A stretch of DNA of 64,000 nt. It comes from Pseudoalteromonas ostreae (lineage in GTDB: Bacteria; Pseudomonadota; Gammaproteobacteria; Enterobacterales; Alteromonadaceae). The notes under the pieces are model-generated. The model saw only the letters and a program-made list of their open reading frames with translations, ran no database searches and had not been told where the DNA came from. Positions 1 through 9,941 of this stretch are shown one piece after another; the first letter of the stretch is position 1, and every line of letters begins with the position of its first letter. The DNA is taken from assembly GCF_018069805.1 (NCBI RefSeq), contig NZ_JAGPYN010000003.1, positions 186,001 through 250,000 of the forward strand. Direction: 5' to 3'. The position numbers and the translations under genes were made by a program.

Positions 1-1084
1 GGTACGCTTGTTTAAAATCACCTAATTTATAATAGGTACGAGCCAAGCCAAAGTAGCTATCATGAATATGTCTATCAATAAGCTTAGCTTTATTAAAGTG
101 TTTAATAGCGTCTTGGTAGTTTTTAATTAGGTAAGCATCGTTACCTAAAGCAACATGGTAATATGGGTTACTTTGGCGTTTTAAGTCCAGTTTAGCTAAA
201 ATTTCATTTGCTAGCTCAGTTCGTTCAGTGAGTTGGTAAAGTAGAGCTAAATTACCCAGTGCGGTGTTATTGTCAGGGTTTAGTGCTATTGCGTAGTTAT
301 AGGCTAGTTCGGCGTTTGCGTATTGTGAATGGAGGCGCAGCAATACCGCTAAGTTACCCCATGCAGCAGAATAATGTTCATCGGCTTTTGTGGCAGCTAA
401 AAAGTAGCTATAGGCTAAGTCGTGCTGCCCATTCAGCATCGCTGTTGCACCTTTATTGTTATAAAACATGGCGGTAATTCGTTGTTTGCTGATTGGTGTT
501 GTTTTAAATTTTTCACCACGCGAATTGGGATCAAAATCAATCACTAATGAAGTTTTTGTGTCATATACATAGGACACGTTAGCGTTGTTATTTCGACGCT
601 GTGTAACAACTAAATTTATATGCCCAGTTAATAAACTATAGCCGTTACTTACCGCCCAATATTCAGGAATATGTACTGTTTGAAACTGCCCGTGCAGGCC
701 TAAATATTCTGCCATGCTATAAGCTAAAATCGACAAAGATAAACAATTGGCATTTAAATCGGTGTAAGCTTGATTCGCTGTGAGGGTCGCTCCTGCTTGA
801 TATGATAAAGATGCATCGCCATTTTCTAACAAAAAGTTTAATAATTTTTTGGTGTTATTTAAATTGCGTTTATTGCTTGGGAAGGCTGCATCGAGTTGTT
901 GTGTTATTGCACCGCTTAAAGTAAATATCTGTTCTCTACTCTCTACAGGATAAAGCGTGAAAGATTGGTTTTCAGTGACTGCTGGAGGGGTGAGCAGCGG
1001 TTGATTACTCACACTGGTACAGGCAGACACACTACCAAGCAGCACAATGACTGCTAACTTACAAAGTCGTGTTAATATTGTCAT
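1..1084 (-). CDS. TPR lipoprotein with transglutaminase-like domain (C-terminus beyond window)
   Basis: This reading frame is open from an ATG at 1084 to the window edge, so at least 361 residues are present and the C-terminus is missing. A GGGG stretch 7 bases upstream supports this start; an in-frame ATG lies two codons earlier. The N-terminus is a lipoprotein signal with lipobox V-S-A-C (Cys22), so the protein is probably membrane-anchored on the periplasmic side. Residues about 105-190 carry Cys114, His155 and Asp183 or Asp185 with the spacing of a transglutaminase-like Cys-His-Asp triad (NANC, TGHIN, IDFDP). From about residue 200 the chain consists of at least four tetratricopeptide repeats. 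Substrate and partners are unknown. The triad is my own reading of the spacing and is not proven. The gene is read in the same direction as the chemoreceptor upstream. Confidence 0.72.
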   Translation of the reverse strand, partial: MTILTRLCKLAVIVLLGSVSACTSVSNQPLLTPPAVTENQSFTLYPVESREQIFTLSGAITQQLDAAFPSNKRNLNNTKKLLNFLLENGDASLSYQAGATLTANQAYTDLNANCLSLSILAYSMAEYLGLHGQFQTVHIPEYWAVSNGYSLLTGHINLVVTQRRNNNANVSYVYDTKTSLVIDFDPNSRGEKFKTTPISKQRITAMFYNNKGATAMLNGQHDLAYSYFLAATKADEHYSAAWGNLAVLLRLHSQYANAELAYNYAIALNPDNNTALGNLALLYQLTERTELANEILAKLDLKRQSNPYYHVALGNDAYLIKNYQDAIKHFNKAKLIDRHIHDSYFGLARTYYKLGDFKQAY

Positions 1085-1165
1085 AATCATACCCCAATTA
1101 ATAACTGACTTAGTAAGTTTAGTCTGTTTTTTAGTCGGGGTAGATGTTAACTGTTACAAACTGTG

Positions 1166-3079
1166 TCAGCGCTTTTCAAAGGTGGCAACTAAACTCGCTA
1201 AGGTTTGTGCGCTGGTGGCAAGTCCCTTGATCGCCTGCTCGGTATCAATTTGCTCTCGCATTGCCATATCGCTGATCTCACTAATTTGTTCAATATTAAG
1301 GCCTACGTCAGCAACCACGCTACTTTGCTCTTCGGTAGCCGTTGCAATCAAGGTCGCCATATCATTAATTTCATTAGCGGTATTGGTAATGGCATCAAGC
1401 AACTGCACAGAGCTTTGCATTGTTGCTACGCTGTGCTGAGCCTTATCTTTGGATTGGGCAATATGTTCAACCACATTGGCAGCCGTTTTCGCAAGTTCTT
1501 CAATCATTGCCTGAATTTCAGTCGTTGATTGTGATGTACGGTTGGCTAGTGCTCTTACTTCATCCGCAACCACGGCAAAGCTGCGGCCGTGTTCCCCAGC
1601 ACGTGCTGATTCAATTGCTGCATTTAGTGCTAATAAATTAGTTTGCTCTGAAATACCACGAATAGAGTCAACAATACTGGCAATAGTCTGGGTTTTATTG
1701 GCAAGCTCAGTCACTTGTCCCGCAATTGTGTCAATATCATCGGCTAATGCCGTAATACTCTGTTGGCTTTGTACTACTTGCTGGTGGCTCTGTAATGTAT
1801 TTTCTTTACTATCTTCGGTCAGTTTTGCGGCTGTCGCGGCGCTGTGGGCAATTTCTTGCACTGTCGCGCCCATTTCGTTGATTGCTGCTGCAACAGAGAT
1901 AGTCTGCTCTTTTTGGTTGTCCATTGCCTGTGAATTACGCTTAGCTTGAGCAAATACCTGATCTGAGCTTTGACGAATTTCTAAACTTTCGTGGGAGACT
2001 TGTGCAATGGCGGTTTCAATTTTATCAATGAATTGGTTAAAACCATTCGTTAATGCTAATAGCTCAGGCTGGTCACTGTGAGGCAAACGGTAAGCGAGAT
2101 TGGCATCACCAGACCCTAAACGAGTAAATAATTCTGCCATTTTTGATAGCGGTGAAGATAGCGAACGAGCCAGTAAAAAACTGACGATACACGCCAACAG
2201 CGCAATAGCGATAGCAAAACTTAAAATTTGCCATTGTAATGTAGTGATCCCAGCAAAAACTTCTGTTTTTGGTACTTGTGCAACCACATAGAGTTGGGTG
2301 TTTTTAATCGGACTCGCCGCTAGGAAAAAAGTGTCGCCATTGAGTTTGACTTCTTGCAAGTTAAATTCATTGCTTGTTAATAATTGATCACTTACTTGAT
2401 GACCATACAAGCTACCCAGGTTTGTTCTCTCTACTTTATTAGCGTCACTATGGAGCTTAATTACGCCTTTATCGTCAGTAATAAATACAAAACCGGTTTG
2501 CTCGATGGTAAATTTATTCAGTAGTGCTTGCATATCATCAATACTTTTTGCCAGTCCAGTTAAGCCGGTGCCATTGAGCTGTTGATGATTAACAAACATT
2601 TTTGTGTCGCCATTAGGCTCTTGATATAAGCTAATAGAATAAGCTTGGTTGGCGTTTTTAAAATCAAAAAACCAGCTATCTTGCTGCTGATCTAATACTC
2701 TTAAAAAGCCATCTTGATTCCAGTATTGCGCGGTATCACGATTTGCCCATGACGCAGTTGCTAGGCCGTATTGTTTTACCAGACGATTTAATTCCTTTAT
2801 TAAAAGGCCATCATTGTTATTACGACTATTTGCCCATGCGAGTATAAAATGATTACTTGATACTTGTTCGGCCGCACTGAGTAATTCATTGATCTCTAAG
2901 CTGATGTAGTTATTAATAGCGTGTAGTTTGCTGGGCAACTCCGATTGGATCATCCGTTGTTCGATAATGGTTTTGGCGGATAACAGTGCGGTAATGCCAA
3001 TCAGGCTGGCGACTGATAAGGCTATAGCGATCCCTAAAATAGTGATCTTACGTGTGATACTAAGATTTTTAAACGGCAT
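1166..3079 (-). CDS. Methyl-accepting chemotaxis protein (Cache-type sensor)
   Basis: A 637-residue chemoreceptor of the inner membrane that relays an extracellular signal to CheA/CheW. A first membrane segment lies at about residues 11-32. It is followed by a periplasmic domain of about 245 residues whose length and motifs ([14 protein letters not shown]) fit a double Cache domain, then a second membrane segment at about 283-305, a HAMP region, and a long helical signalling domain. The signalling tip has the highly conserved [19 protein letters not shown] stretch and [10 protein letters not shown]. There is no obvious C-terminal pentapeptide for CheR docking. Ligand unknown; Cache domains of this class often bind amino acids or organic acids. 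No chemotaxis partners lie nearby. Confidence 0.93.
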   Translation of the reverse strand: MPFKNLSITRKITILGIAIALSVASLIGITALLSAKTIIEQRMIQSELPSKLHAINNYISLEINELLSAAEQVSSNHFILAWANSRNNNDGLLIKELNRLVKQYGLATASWANRDTAQYWNQDGFLRVLDQQQDSWFFDFKNANQAYSISLYQEPNGDTKMFVNHQQLNGTGLTGLAKSIDDMQALLNKFTIEQTGFVFITDDKGVIKLHSDANKVERTNLGSLYGHQVSDQLLTSNEFNLQEVKLNGDTFFLAASPIKNTQLYVVAQVPKTEVFAGITTLQWQILSFAIAIALLACIVSFLLARSLSSPLSKMAELFTRLGSGDANLAYRLPHSDQPELLALTNGFNQFIDKIETAIAQVSHESLEIRQSSDQVFAQAKRNSQAMDNQKEQTISVAAAINEMGATVQEIAHSAATAAKLTEDSKENTLQSHQQVVQSQQSITALADDIDTIAGQVTELANKTQTIASIVDSIRGISEQTNLLALNAAIESARAGEHGRSFAVVADEVRALANRTSQSTTEIQAMIEELAKTAANVVEHIAQSKDKAQHSVATMQSSVQLLDAITNTANEINDMATLIATATEEQSSVVADVGLNIEQISEISDMAMREQIDTEQAIKGLATSAQTLASLVATFEKR

Positions 3080-3203
3080 TGTGGGTACTGACTTTACAAA
3101 TTATGGCGCATTTTAGCATGTTTTTTTCATGCAGTTCATCATCTAATAGAGTAAGTACTCAGTTTGTAATTTACTCTAAGACGTATTTTGATAAAGTAAA
3201 TAA

Positions 3204-3238
3204 ATGAAAAAGCCCACTGCGTTGAGCATGTGGGCTTG
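3204..3238 (-). terminator. Intrinsic terminator of ilvC
   Basis: On the minus strand AAGCCCAC, a 12-base loop and GTGGGCTT are followed by a T run. The hairpin lies about 35 bases past the ilvC stop codon. Confidence 0.8.
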
Positions 3239-3271
3239 GTTTCTAACAAGCGAAATTGTTACTTTCCAGGG

Positions 3272-4744
3272 TTAAACAATTTTCTTCATTGCTGACATGT
3301 AGCCACGCAATTTGGTGCCAATGATTTCAACAGGGTGCTCACGCAGTGACTTGTTGATTGCAATTAGTGTTTGGTTATCAACATGATTACAGCGCTCGCC
3401 TAAGCCTCTACCAATCACATCAGTATCGATGTTTTGCATAAAGTCTTGTAACAGTGGCAAACATGCGTGGTTGTATAAGTAACAACCATACTCTGCTGTA
3501 TCAGAGATCGTGCGGTTCATTTCGAATAATTTTTTACGTGCAATAGTATTGGCAATTAATGGCGTTTCATGTAGCGATTCATAATATGCTGACTCAGCGA
3601 TAATACCAGCAGCAGTCATGGTCTCAAACGCTAATTCCACACCAGCTTTAACCATCGCAACCATCAAGATACCGTTATCAAAAAACTCTTGTTCGGTGAT
3701 TTCAATATCACCAGCGGGGGTTTTTTCAAAATTTGTTTCAGCTGTTTCTGCACGCCATTTCAAAAGGTTTGCATCATCATTCGCCCAATCTTCCATCATT
3801 ACACGAGAGAACGTGCCATCGATGATGTCGTCTTGGTGTTTATTGTAAAGCGGGCGCATGATTACTTTTAATTCTTCACTTAATTCAAACGCTTTTACTT
3901 TCGCTGGGTTTGATAAACGGTCAAGCATATTGGTAACGCCGCCGTATTTAAGTGCTTCAGTAACCACTTCCCAACCGTATTGAATTAGTTTTGATGCGTA
4001 ACCTGCGTCTATACCTTTTTCGATCATCTTATCAAAACATAAGATTGAACCGGTTTGTAACATGCCGCAAAGAATCGTTTGCTCACCCATTAAGTCAGAC
4101 TTAACTTCAGCAATAAATGAAGACTTTAATACCCCAGCGCGATGACCGCCAGTACCCGCTGCATAAGCTTTCGCTTGCGCCAAACCATGGCCTTGAGGAT
4201 CATTTTCTGGGTGAACAGCTATAAGGGTTGGTACACCAAAACCGCGTTTATACTCCTCACGAACTTCAGAACCAGGGCACTTAGGTGCAACCATGATCAC
4301 AGTGATATCATCACGCACTTGCATACCTTCTTCAACAATGTTGAAGCCATGTGAATAAGCAAGCGTAGAGCCTTGTTTCATCATCGGCATGATTGCGTTT
4401 ACAACCGCAGTATGCTGTTTATCAGGTGTTAGGTTTAACACAACATCAGCAGTTGGGATCAATTCTTCGTAAGTACCTACAGTAAAACCATTTTCTGACG
4501 CATTAAGAAATGATTGACGACGTTCGCTGATTGCAGAATCACGCAATGTGTAGGCGACATCTAAGCCTGAATCGCGTAAGTTAAGGCCTTGGTTTAAGCC
4601 TTGTGCACCACAACCAACAATAACAAGTTTTTTGCCTTTAAGTGCATCAACACCATCGGCAAACTCAGCCGGATCCATAAATTCACATTGTGCTAGTTGT
4701 GCTAACTGCTCGCGTAACGGAAGAGTATTAAAATAATTCGCCAT
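3272..4744 (-). CDS. ilvC: Ketol-acid reductoisomerase, class II (IlvC)
   Basis: Second common enzyme of valine, isoleucine and leucine synthesis. It isomerises and reduces 2-acetolactate or 2-aceto-2-hydroxybutyrate with NADPH and Mg2+ in the cytoplasm. The length, 490 residues, is that of the long, E. coli-type class II enzyme rather than the 330-residue class I form. The nucleotide-binding loop G-C-G-A-Q-G is at residues 44-49, followed by the R-D-S segment that contacts the NADPH phosphate. The duplicated C-terminal helical domain carries the acidic metal ligands. It is transcribed divergently from the LysR-type gene at 4909, the classical ilvC/ilvY arrangement, so induction by IlvY with acetolactate as inducer is expected. 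The 164-base gap between the two genes must hold the promoters and operators; I could not pick out the operator with confidence. Confidence 0.98.
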   Translation of the reverse strand: MANYFNTLPLREQLAQLAQCEFMDPAEFADGVDALKGKKLVIVGCGAQGLNQGLNLRDSGLDVAYTLRDSAISERRQSFLNASENGFTVGTYEELIPTADVVLNLTPDKQHTAVVNAIMPMMKQGSTLAYSHGFNIVEEGMQVRDDITVIMVAPKCPGSEVREEYKRGFGVPTLIAVHPENDPQGHGLAQAKAYAAGTGGHRAGVLKSSFIAEVKSDLMGEQTILCGMLQTGSILCFDKMIEKGIDAGYASKLIQYGWEVVTEALKYGGVTNMLDRLSNPAKVKAFELSEELKVIMRPLYNKHQDDIIDGTFSRVMMEDWANDDANLLKWRAETAETNFEKTPAGDIEITEQEFFDNGILMVAMVKAGVELAFETMTAAGIIAESAYYESLHETPLIANTIARKKLFEMNRTISDTAEYGCYLYNHACLPLLQDFMQNIDTDVIGRGLGERCNHVDNQTLIAINKSLREHPVEIIGTKLRGYMSAMKKIV

Positions 4745-4908
4745 TGTTAGTATCCTATAAATTTCGTATTTGTTAGATGCAAGCGCTTATTGTCTTGCTT
4801 AAAGTCACCATAAGGAATTTTTACCCTTGCGTAAAATGATATATTTGCATTAAAGTATTTCAAAAAATGAAACACCCTAATTAATAACCGCTAACGGTTG
4901 GGATCACT

Positions 4909-5823
4909 ATGGACCATAAACGATTACATTATTTCCTGGCACTTGCCAAAACCTTACATTTTGCCCGCGCTAGCGAGTTATGCCACATAAGTGCTCCCAC
5001 CTTAAGTCGCAATATTAAGCAGTTAGAGGATGAAGTGGGAGTCGCATTATTCAGTCGCGATAATCGCAGTGTAAAGCTAACAGCTGAAGGAGAATCGTTT
5101 ATCGACTATGCAACGGCTACGTTAGCTAATTGGCAGCGTTTTCGAGCAAATGTACAAAATCCTGAGCAAACTATTTACGGTAAAGTAAGCATTTACTGTT
5201 CAGTAACGGCCTCTTATAGTTTTTTGCATCAACTACTAGAGCAACTGCGTTTGCAACATCAACATATTGAAATAAAGCTTAATACTGGCGACCCCGCAGT
5301 GGCAATAAACCGTGTGCTTGACGGACACGAAGCCATGGCAATTGCCGCAAAGCCTGATAAATTACCGACGCAAATTGCATTTGCCAGTATTGGTTATTCA
5401 TCTTTGGTATTTATCGCGCCACGTATTCCATCCTTGCTCACTGAAAAACTGGCCCAGTTTGGCGATAAAATAGATTGGTCTGAGCTTGAGTTTATAGTGC
5501 CAGAGCAAGGTTTTACTCGCCAAAGATTAGAGCTGTGGTGGCGTAAGCACAGTATTAATGCAAAGATCTATGCGCAAGTAGCGGGGCATGAAGCTATGGT
5601 GTCAATGGTGAGTTTAGGGTTAGGCATTGCTATGGTGCCAAAAATTGTTTTAGATAATAGTCCATTAAAAGATCGCGTTCAGGTGATCAGTGACCAAAAA
5701 GAAGCCCCACCAGGGTTTGAGATTGGTTTGGCAGTATTACGTAAAGAGTTACCGGATGCCGCGTTAAATGCATTATGGGAAATTGCTCAATCACTGAAAA
5801 ACCTTAATAGTTTAGCTCCTTAG
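4909..5823 (+). CDS. ilvY: LysR-type activator of ilvC (IlvY)
   Basis: A 304-residue LysR-family regulator. An N-terminal winged helix-turn-helix (residues about 1-60, with F-A-R-A-S-E-L-C-H-I-S-A-P-T-L-S-R) is followed by a periplasmic-binding-protein-like co-inducer domain (about 90-295). Position and divergent orientation next to ilvC, together with the sequence type, identify it as IlvY, which in E. coli binds tandem operators in the intergenic region and activates ilvC when acetolactate substrates accumulate. The conserved L-H-F-A-R-A start of the recognition module is clear. It is followed by a separate operon at 5975, with a 150-base gap that can hold its promoter. Confidence 0.93.
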   Translation: MDHKRLHYFLALAKTLHFARASELCHISAPTLSRNIKQLEDEVGVALFSRDNRSVKLTAEGESFIDYATATLANWQRFRANVQNPEQTIYGKVSIYCSVTASYSFLHQLLEQLRLQHQHIEIKLNTGDPAVAINRVLDGHEAMAIAAKPDKLPTQIAFASIGYSSLVFIAPRIPSLLTEKLAQFGDKIDWSELEFIVPEQGFTRQRLELWWRKHSINAKIYAQVAGHEAMVSMVSLGLGIAMVPKIVLDNSPLKDRVQVISDQKEAPPGFEIGLAVLRKELPDAALNALWEIAQSLKNLNSLAP

Positions 5824-5974
5824 CTGAGTTTAATACGCAGATGTAAAGTTTATTTACCTTGAATCGTTCCATATGTATCAAAAGTGTAAATGATTGTAAT
5901 CGTCTAGGGATTAGTTATTAATACCTTGCTATGATGACGACATTGGGTTGTCTTTTTTGGCATAAATAACAACA

Positions 5975-6835
5975 ATGAAGTCGATAGTTAATATTCTTAC
6001 TGCGCTTTGCATCTTTGTATGGCTTACAGTGCCTTATTTTGCACAGTCATCAGAAGTTAAGCCTGTGCAGGATATAAAAACAGGGCAGTGGCACTTGAGG
6101 CTTAACATGGGTTTAGGGGTCATAACAAACCCATTAGCAGGTGGAGGTGATTTACCATTAGTATTGATCCCCGATGTAGCTTATTACGGTGAACAGTTCT
6201 TTTTTGACAATGGTCGCTTAGGCTATAGCTTAATACAAGACTCCCCACATACCTTCAATCTAGTCACTGAGTTTAATTCGGAAACGCGTTTTTTTGTTGA
6301 TTGGCATCCAAGTAACATTTTTGCATTAAGATCAGAAAGTTCATTTACGAGCAGTGAAAATGAATTACAAATCCAACAACCTCGTTTAGATATCACTGAG
6401 CTTGATAAACGTAGATGGGCACTTGATGCCGGCCTGAGTTACCATTATAGCTATCAGCAGCATTTATTTTCCGTGCAGGCATTAGCTGATGTATCTGGCG
6501 TGTACGATGGATGGCTAAGTGCACTGCAGTGGCAAATGTACAATAACATTGGTGAGTTACAGGTTAAACCAACTATTGGCATCTGGTATAAATCGGCAGC
6601 GCTGAATACATACTTTTATGGTATAACAGAAAAAGAGTCTCCAGATCGTACAATGGAGGTTGGCAGTAGTTGGCAGCCTTATGCTAAAATAGATGCCCGC
6701 TGGCCCTTAAATGGGGCTAACTCGTTACGTTTTCATATGGCTTATTATGATTATTCCGCCTTAGCTGACGATAGTCCGCTGTTTGAACAAACGTATTCCC
6801 TGACTGCCTTTATAGGGTTTGATCATATTTTTTAA
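5975..6835 (+). CDS. MipA/OmpV-family outer-membrane protein (cassette 1)
   Basis: A 286-residue protein with an N-terminal signal peptide (cleavage probably near residue 25, after F-A-Q-S-S). The remainder has the alternating, aromatic-rich pattern of an outer-membrane beta barrel and ends in a terminal Phe (D-H-I-F), the usual signal for barrel assembly. Overall layout matches the MipA/OmpV family. E. coli MipA interacts with the murein hydrolase MltA; for this protein that role is not shown. It is the first gene of a four-gene operon: the DUF3019 gene starts 2 bases after its stop codon, then come a response regulator and a sensor kinase. A second operon of the same order lies at 18215-14934 on the other strand. 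The barrel is probably an envelope output or sensing component of the two-component pair. Confidence 0.82.
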   Translation: MKSIVNILTALCIFVWLTVPYFAQSSEVKPVQDIKTGQWHLRLNMGLGVITNPLAGGGDLPLVLIPDVAYYGEQFFFDNGRLGYSLIQDSPHTFNLVTEFNSETRFFVDWHPSNIFALRSESSFTSSENELQIQQPRLDITELDKRRWALDAGLSYHYSYQQHLFSVQALADVSGVYDGWLSALQWQMYNNIGELQVKPTIGIWYKSAALNTYFYGITEKESPDRTMEVGSSWQPYAKIDARWPLNGANSLRFHMAYYDYSALADDSPLFEQTYSLTAFIGFDHIF

Positions 6836-6836
6836 T

Positions 6837-7223
6837 ATGAAGTATTTACAACTTGGTACGTGCGTCGTTTTTTTATTGCTATGGCCAAAGTTAGCTGTCG
6901 CAGAAAAAGATATATTAACAGTTACTCCAAAAGTCTGTGTGGTTTCCGAACAACAAGACTTTTGCGATGTCGATGTAAAATTTGCTTTAAAGATGCCCCA
7001 TAAAATGGACGTTTGTTTATACAGCAAAGATCAACAACTGCAATGTTGGCAACAGGTTACCTTAGAGGAATTCAATCATAAAGCGCGTGTTCAGGTTGAA
7101 ACCATATACTCCCTAGTCAATCCTCACACGGATGAATTACTGGCGACAACACGCATTGAAGTGCAGAGCACTCGCGCTAAAACAACTCGGCGCCGATTAC
7201 GTTCTCCGTGGAGCTTTTTTTAA
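6837..7223 (+). CDS. DUF3019 secreted protein (cassette 1)
   Basis: A 128-residue exported protein. I chose the ATG at 6837 because it lies just after the mipA stop codon and places a clean signal peptide (M-K-Y-L-Q-L-G to A-V-A-E) at the N-terminus. The mature part is small, beta-rich and contains several cysteines (V-C-V, F-C-D-V, V-C-L-Y, Q-C-W) consistent with disulfides in the periplasm. It ends in a basic Arg-rich tail with W-S-F-F. Pattern and context match the DUF3019 family, whose function is unknown. The gene is tightly coupled to the outer-membrane protein upstream and the regulator downstream, which suggests an accessory role in the sensing pathway. A paralogue occupies the same place in the second cassette. 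Confidence 0.8.
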   Translation: MKYLQLGTCVVFLLLWPKLAVAEKDILTVTPKVCVVSEQQDFCDVDVKFALKMPHKMDVCLYSKDQQLQCWQQVTLEEFNHKARVQVETIYSLVNPHTDELLATTRIEVQSTRAKTTRRRLRSPWSFF

Positions 7224-7237
7224 TCTTGGAGCTGCAA

Positions 7238-7930
7238 ATGGCAAAGATCTTACTTGTAGAAGATGATTTAGGGTTACAGCAATTAACCCGTGATTATCTT
7301 GAAAATAATGGCCTTGAAGTGGCGGTGCTAGACCGTGGCGATGAAGTGTTTAGTTACCTTGAAAACAACCCAGTTGATTTGATGATCCTCGATGTGATGC
7401 TGCCAGGTAAAGATGGCTTTAGTGTTTGTCGTCAAGTGAGAGACAAATTTAGTTTACCAATATTAATGTTGACCGCCAAAGGTGAAGACTTTGATCAAGT
7501 CATTGGTTTGGAACTTGGTGCCGATGATTATGTTATTAAGCCTGCTGAGCCAAGAGTATTGCTTGCCCGAATTAATGCGCTATTACGCCGTGGCCAAGCA
7601 TCAGTAAAGGCACCAGAAGAATTGCAATTTGGCGATTTATGCATTGATAAAACCAGCCGTATTGTTCGCTTGAAGAATAACGAAATCACCCTTACTTCCC
7701 ATGAATTCGAATTACTGTGGCTATTAGCTTCAAATTCCGGTGAAGTACTCAGTCGTGAACATGTTCATCAACATATGATCGGTCGCCAATATGATGGATT
7801 AGACCGCACCGTAGATGTACGTGTATCGCGCATTCGTAAAAAATTAGGTGATAACAGCGATAAACCATACCGTATTAAAACTGTTTGGGGACAAGGCTAC
7901 TTATTTGTCTCCGATGCATGGGGTATGTAA
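7238..7930 (+). CDS. OmpR-family response regulator, RstA-like (cassette 1)
   Basis: A 230-residue two-domain response regulator. The receiver domain (about 1-118) has the acidic pocket E8-D9-D10, phospho-acceptor Asp52 (L-D-V-M-L-P-G), the conserved T-A-K and the K-P loop. The C-terminal winged helix (about 130-228) has the G-L-D-R-T-V-D-V-R-V-S-R-I-R-K-K-L motif and the R-I-K-T-V-W-G-Q-G-Y-L-F wing of OmpR/PhoB DNA-binding domains, closest in style to RstA. The ATG at 7238 is preceded by TTGGAG at a spacing of 6 bases, so I prefer it to the longer open frame. The cognate kinase starts 6 bases after the stop codon. Targets are unknown; autoregulation of the operon is likely by analogy. Confidence 0.95.
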   Translation: MAKILLVEDDLGLQQLTRDYLENNGLEVAVLDRGDEVFSYLENNPVDLMILDVMLPGKDGFSVCRQVRDKFSLPILMLTAKGEDFDQVIGLELGADDYVIKPAEPRVLLARINALLRRGQASVKAPEELQFGDLCIDKTSRIVRLKNNEITLTSHEFELLWLLASNSGEVLSREHVHQHMIGRQYDGLDRTVDVRVSRIRKKLGDNSDKPYRIKTVWGQGYLFVSDAWGM

Positions 7931-7936
7931 CTATTA

Positions 7937-9172
7937 ATGGGGAAACTATTCGCAAGTTTATATTTGTACATTATAGTTTCCCTGTTTTTAGTCAGTGGGG
8001 TAATTGAGCAACTGTGGCCCTACGAAGATAGCCAACAACAAATTGCGCTCGATGATGAGTTTGGCCACTCGCTGTGGTTATTAGCGCAAACCCCACAAGG
8101 GCTAACGAAAATAGCCTCGCGCTTTCAAAGTGAAATAGTACAAAAACAAGACTTAATGTTGCCCGCGCAACAACAACAAGATCTTAACCTACATAATTAT
8201 ATTTACCTCTTTGATCAACAACAGCGAGCTGTTTGGTATATCGCTGTTGATAATAAACACTTATTGCAAGTGGGTCCTATTTCCGTTTCTTCGCCAGTAT
8301 TTTCATCCGTTTGGCCTTATCTATTGTTATTGTGTGTCGTTGGGATCCCTGTTGGCTTATGGAGTTTTTTACTGTGGCGGGACTTTGCTAAGTTGCGACT
8401 GGCCTGTGAAGCTGTTGATGGATCACAAGACTTTGAGCTGAGTGCTACCTCTAAATCATTCTTTTTGCCAATTACCGACACCTTAAGCGCTATGCAGCAG
8501 CGTATTCAGCATTTATTAACGGCGCAACAAGAGCTTACCTCGTCGGTATCACATGAGTTTAGAACACCATTGGCGCGTTTAAAATTTGCCTTAGCAATGC
8601 TTGAGGATAAAGTAACTGACGAAAAAGCATTTGAATATATTGATATCATGCAATTGGATATTGTGGAGTTAGAGTCGTTAGTTAAAGAAATGCTTGATTA
8701 TGCTCGTCTTGACAGCCAACAACCTAATCTTACGGTGCAAACATGTAACCTAGTGCAGCTAGTTGAAAATGTTGTCACTAAACTCGATTTTGCTACGCAA
8801 ATAAAACTCAATATGCAATTACCAGCTTTGTACAGTTACACTTGTGATAGTCACTTTATCGCCCGCAGTATTCAAAACTTAGTAGGTAACGCGTTGAAGT
8901 ATGCTCGTCACGAGGTGCGAATTAGCTTAGTTGAAAATACTGAACAGGTAATTTTATCCGTCGAAGACGATGGTCCTGGTATTGAACAATCACAATGGGA
9001 TACAGTGTTTAAACCTTTTGCCCGACTTGATAAAAGCCGCGATAAAAAGACTGGAGGCTTTGGGCTTGGCTTAGCCATTGTGGCAAAAATAGTGTCTTGG
9101 CACCAAGGCCGTTGTGCGATATCGAATTCAGAATTAGGTGGCGCTAAATTTACGATCTACTTGCCTAAGTAA
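7937..9172 (+). CDS. Sensor histidine kinase, RstB-like (cassette 1)
   Basis: A 411-residue inner-membrane sensor kinase, partner of the regulator immediately upstream. The first membrane segment is at about residues 5-24, a short periplasmic loop follows, and a second segment lies at about 118-145. The dimerisation/phosphotransfer domain contains His206 in S-H-E-F-R-T-P-L. The ATPase domain has the N box (N-A-L-K-Y-A), G1 (D-D-G-P-G-I-E) and G2 (G-F-G-L-G-L-A-I-V). All catalytic motifs are present, so the kinase should be active. A strong terminator follows at about 9221. It is similar in size and layout to the kinase of cassette 2. Confidence 0.94.
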   Translation: MGKLFASLYLYIIVSLFLVSGVIEQLWPYEDSQQQIALDDEFGHSLWLLAQTPQGLTKIASRFQSEIVQKQDLMLPAQQQQDLNLHNYIYLFDQQQRAVWYIAVDNKHLLQVGPISVSSPVFSSVWPYLLLLCVVGIPVGLWSFLLWRDFAKLRLACEAVDGSQDFELSATSKSFFLPITDTLSAMQQRIQHLLTAQQELTSSVSHEFRTPLARLKFALAMLEDKVTDEKAFEYIDIMQLDIVELESLVKEMLDYARLDSQQPNLTVQTCNLVQLVENVVTKLDFATQIKLNMQLPALYSYTCDSHFIARSIQNLVGNALKYARHEVRISLVENTEQVILSVEDDGPGIEQSQWDTVFKPFARLDKSRDKKTGGFGLGLAIVAKIVSWHQGRCAISNSELGGAKFTIYLPK

Positions 9173-9212
9173 CTCCTTTTCCATTGCAATATCTGTTGCT
9201 CAATCCATCCTC

Positions 9213-9241
9213 AAAAAAAAAGCGCCAAATAGGCGCTTTTC
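9213..9241 (+). terminator. Intrinsic terminator of cassette 1 operon
   Basis: AGCGCC at 9221-9226, a five-base loop and GGCGCT at 9232-9237 are flanked by an A run upstream and TTTT downstream, so it can also act on the opposite strand. Confidence 0.85.
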
Positions 9242-9325
9242 TGCGGTTAAAACCAAAATCAACAAGTAGCAAAAGAGTAGACTTCACTTTACTAAGTAAG
9301 TTCCATTATTTATCACTTTTTTTAT

Positions 9326-9544
9326 TTATTTATGCGTCTTTAAAAGTGGCATGAGCATCTGCTCTAAGCCATTGAGTTTAACTTCATACATCATCGCTAA
9401 TTGAGCACCGAGTGTGCCATGAGGAAATCCTTGCTGCTTAAACCAGACTAAGTATGGTTCAGGTAATAACAGCAAAGGCCGCCCTGCGTATTTACCAAAT
9501 GGCATTTTGGTATTGATCGCTGTTTTTAAAAGCTCTGGATCCAT
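9326..9544 (-). CDS. DUF3820 family small protein
   Basis: A 72-residue cytoplasmic protein with the conserved pattern M-P-F-G-K-Y-A-G-R-P-L-x-x-L-P-E-x-Y-L-x-W-F, the hallmark of the DUF3820 family (annotated in some genomes as putative quorum-sensing-regulated virulence factor). The M-P-F-G-K-Y-x-G motif also resembles a motif found next to some exonuclease domains, so a nucleic-acid role is conceivable but unproven. It is a single gene on the minus strand, separated from its neighbours by spacers on both sides. Confidence 0.85.
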   Translation of the reverse strand: MDPELLKTAINTKMPFGKYAGRPLLLLPEPYLVWFKQQGFPHGTLGAQLAMMYEVKLNGLEQMLMPLLKTHK

Positions 9545-9659
9545 GGTTAACTTAATTTGCTAAATTATGTGTGAAGTGTATTACAAAAGTGGGGAAGAAA
9601 ATAGGCTGTGACGGGCAAGAAACAGCCTATTTAATGAGGGAGTAGGCCCTCATAATTTA

Positions 9660-9941
9660 CTAATGGATCTGATGTTGATGCTTTTTGGTAAACCCAAGTT
9701 GTTTAAGTTTTTTTATAATTGATGGATCATCGATGCGGTTTGGTGTTTCGCTATCACGCAAGAAATGATTTTCCGGAACTTGATATATATCGAGCATTTT
9801 TTGAAATAACATTGCACGCATTGCTAACGCTGTCATTCCAGTTCTTTGTATTTCATCAAGGCGATTTTGAAGTTCAACCAGTTTTGGGTTATTTCCGTCA
9901 TCCGTCCTTGTTTGAAACTGTGTAGCAAACTTATTTTTCAT
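9660..9941 (-). CDS. Hypothetical protein, 93 residues
   Basis: I do not recognise this protein. It is 93 residues long, soluble and probably mostly helical, with a heptad-like stretch L-V-E-L-Q-N-R-L-D-E-I at about 20-31 and a basic, His-rich C-terminus (K-K-H-Q-H-Q-I-H). An AAGG sequence seven to eight bases ahead of the ATG supports the start. It has no close operon partner: the DUF3820 gene is about 115 bases downstream in the same direction. Codon use looks like that of its neighbours. Confidence 0.6.
   Translation of the reverse strand: MKNKFATQFQTRTDDGNNPKLVELQNRLDEIQRTGMTALAMRAMLFQKMLDIYQVPENHFLRDSETPNRIDDPSIIKKLKQLGFTKKHQHQIH

Noticed and set aside
1047..1949. Plus-strand frames opposite the TPR lipoprotein and the first chemoreceptor
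   Set aside because: They are antisense shadows: the minus strand encodes clear protein domains throughout, and the plus frames overlap one another without similarity to known proteins.
4745..4908. IlvY operator in the ilvC/ilvY gap
   Set aside because: Several partial T-N11-A dyads are present, but none is clearly better than the AT-rich background, so no site was annotated.
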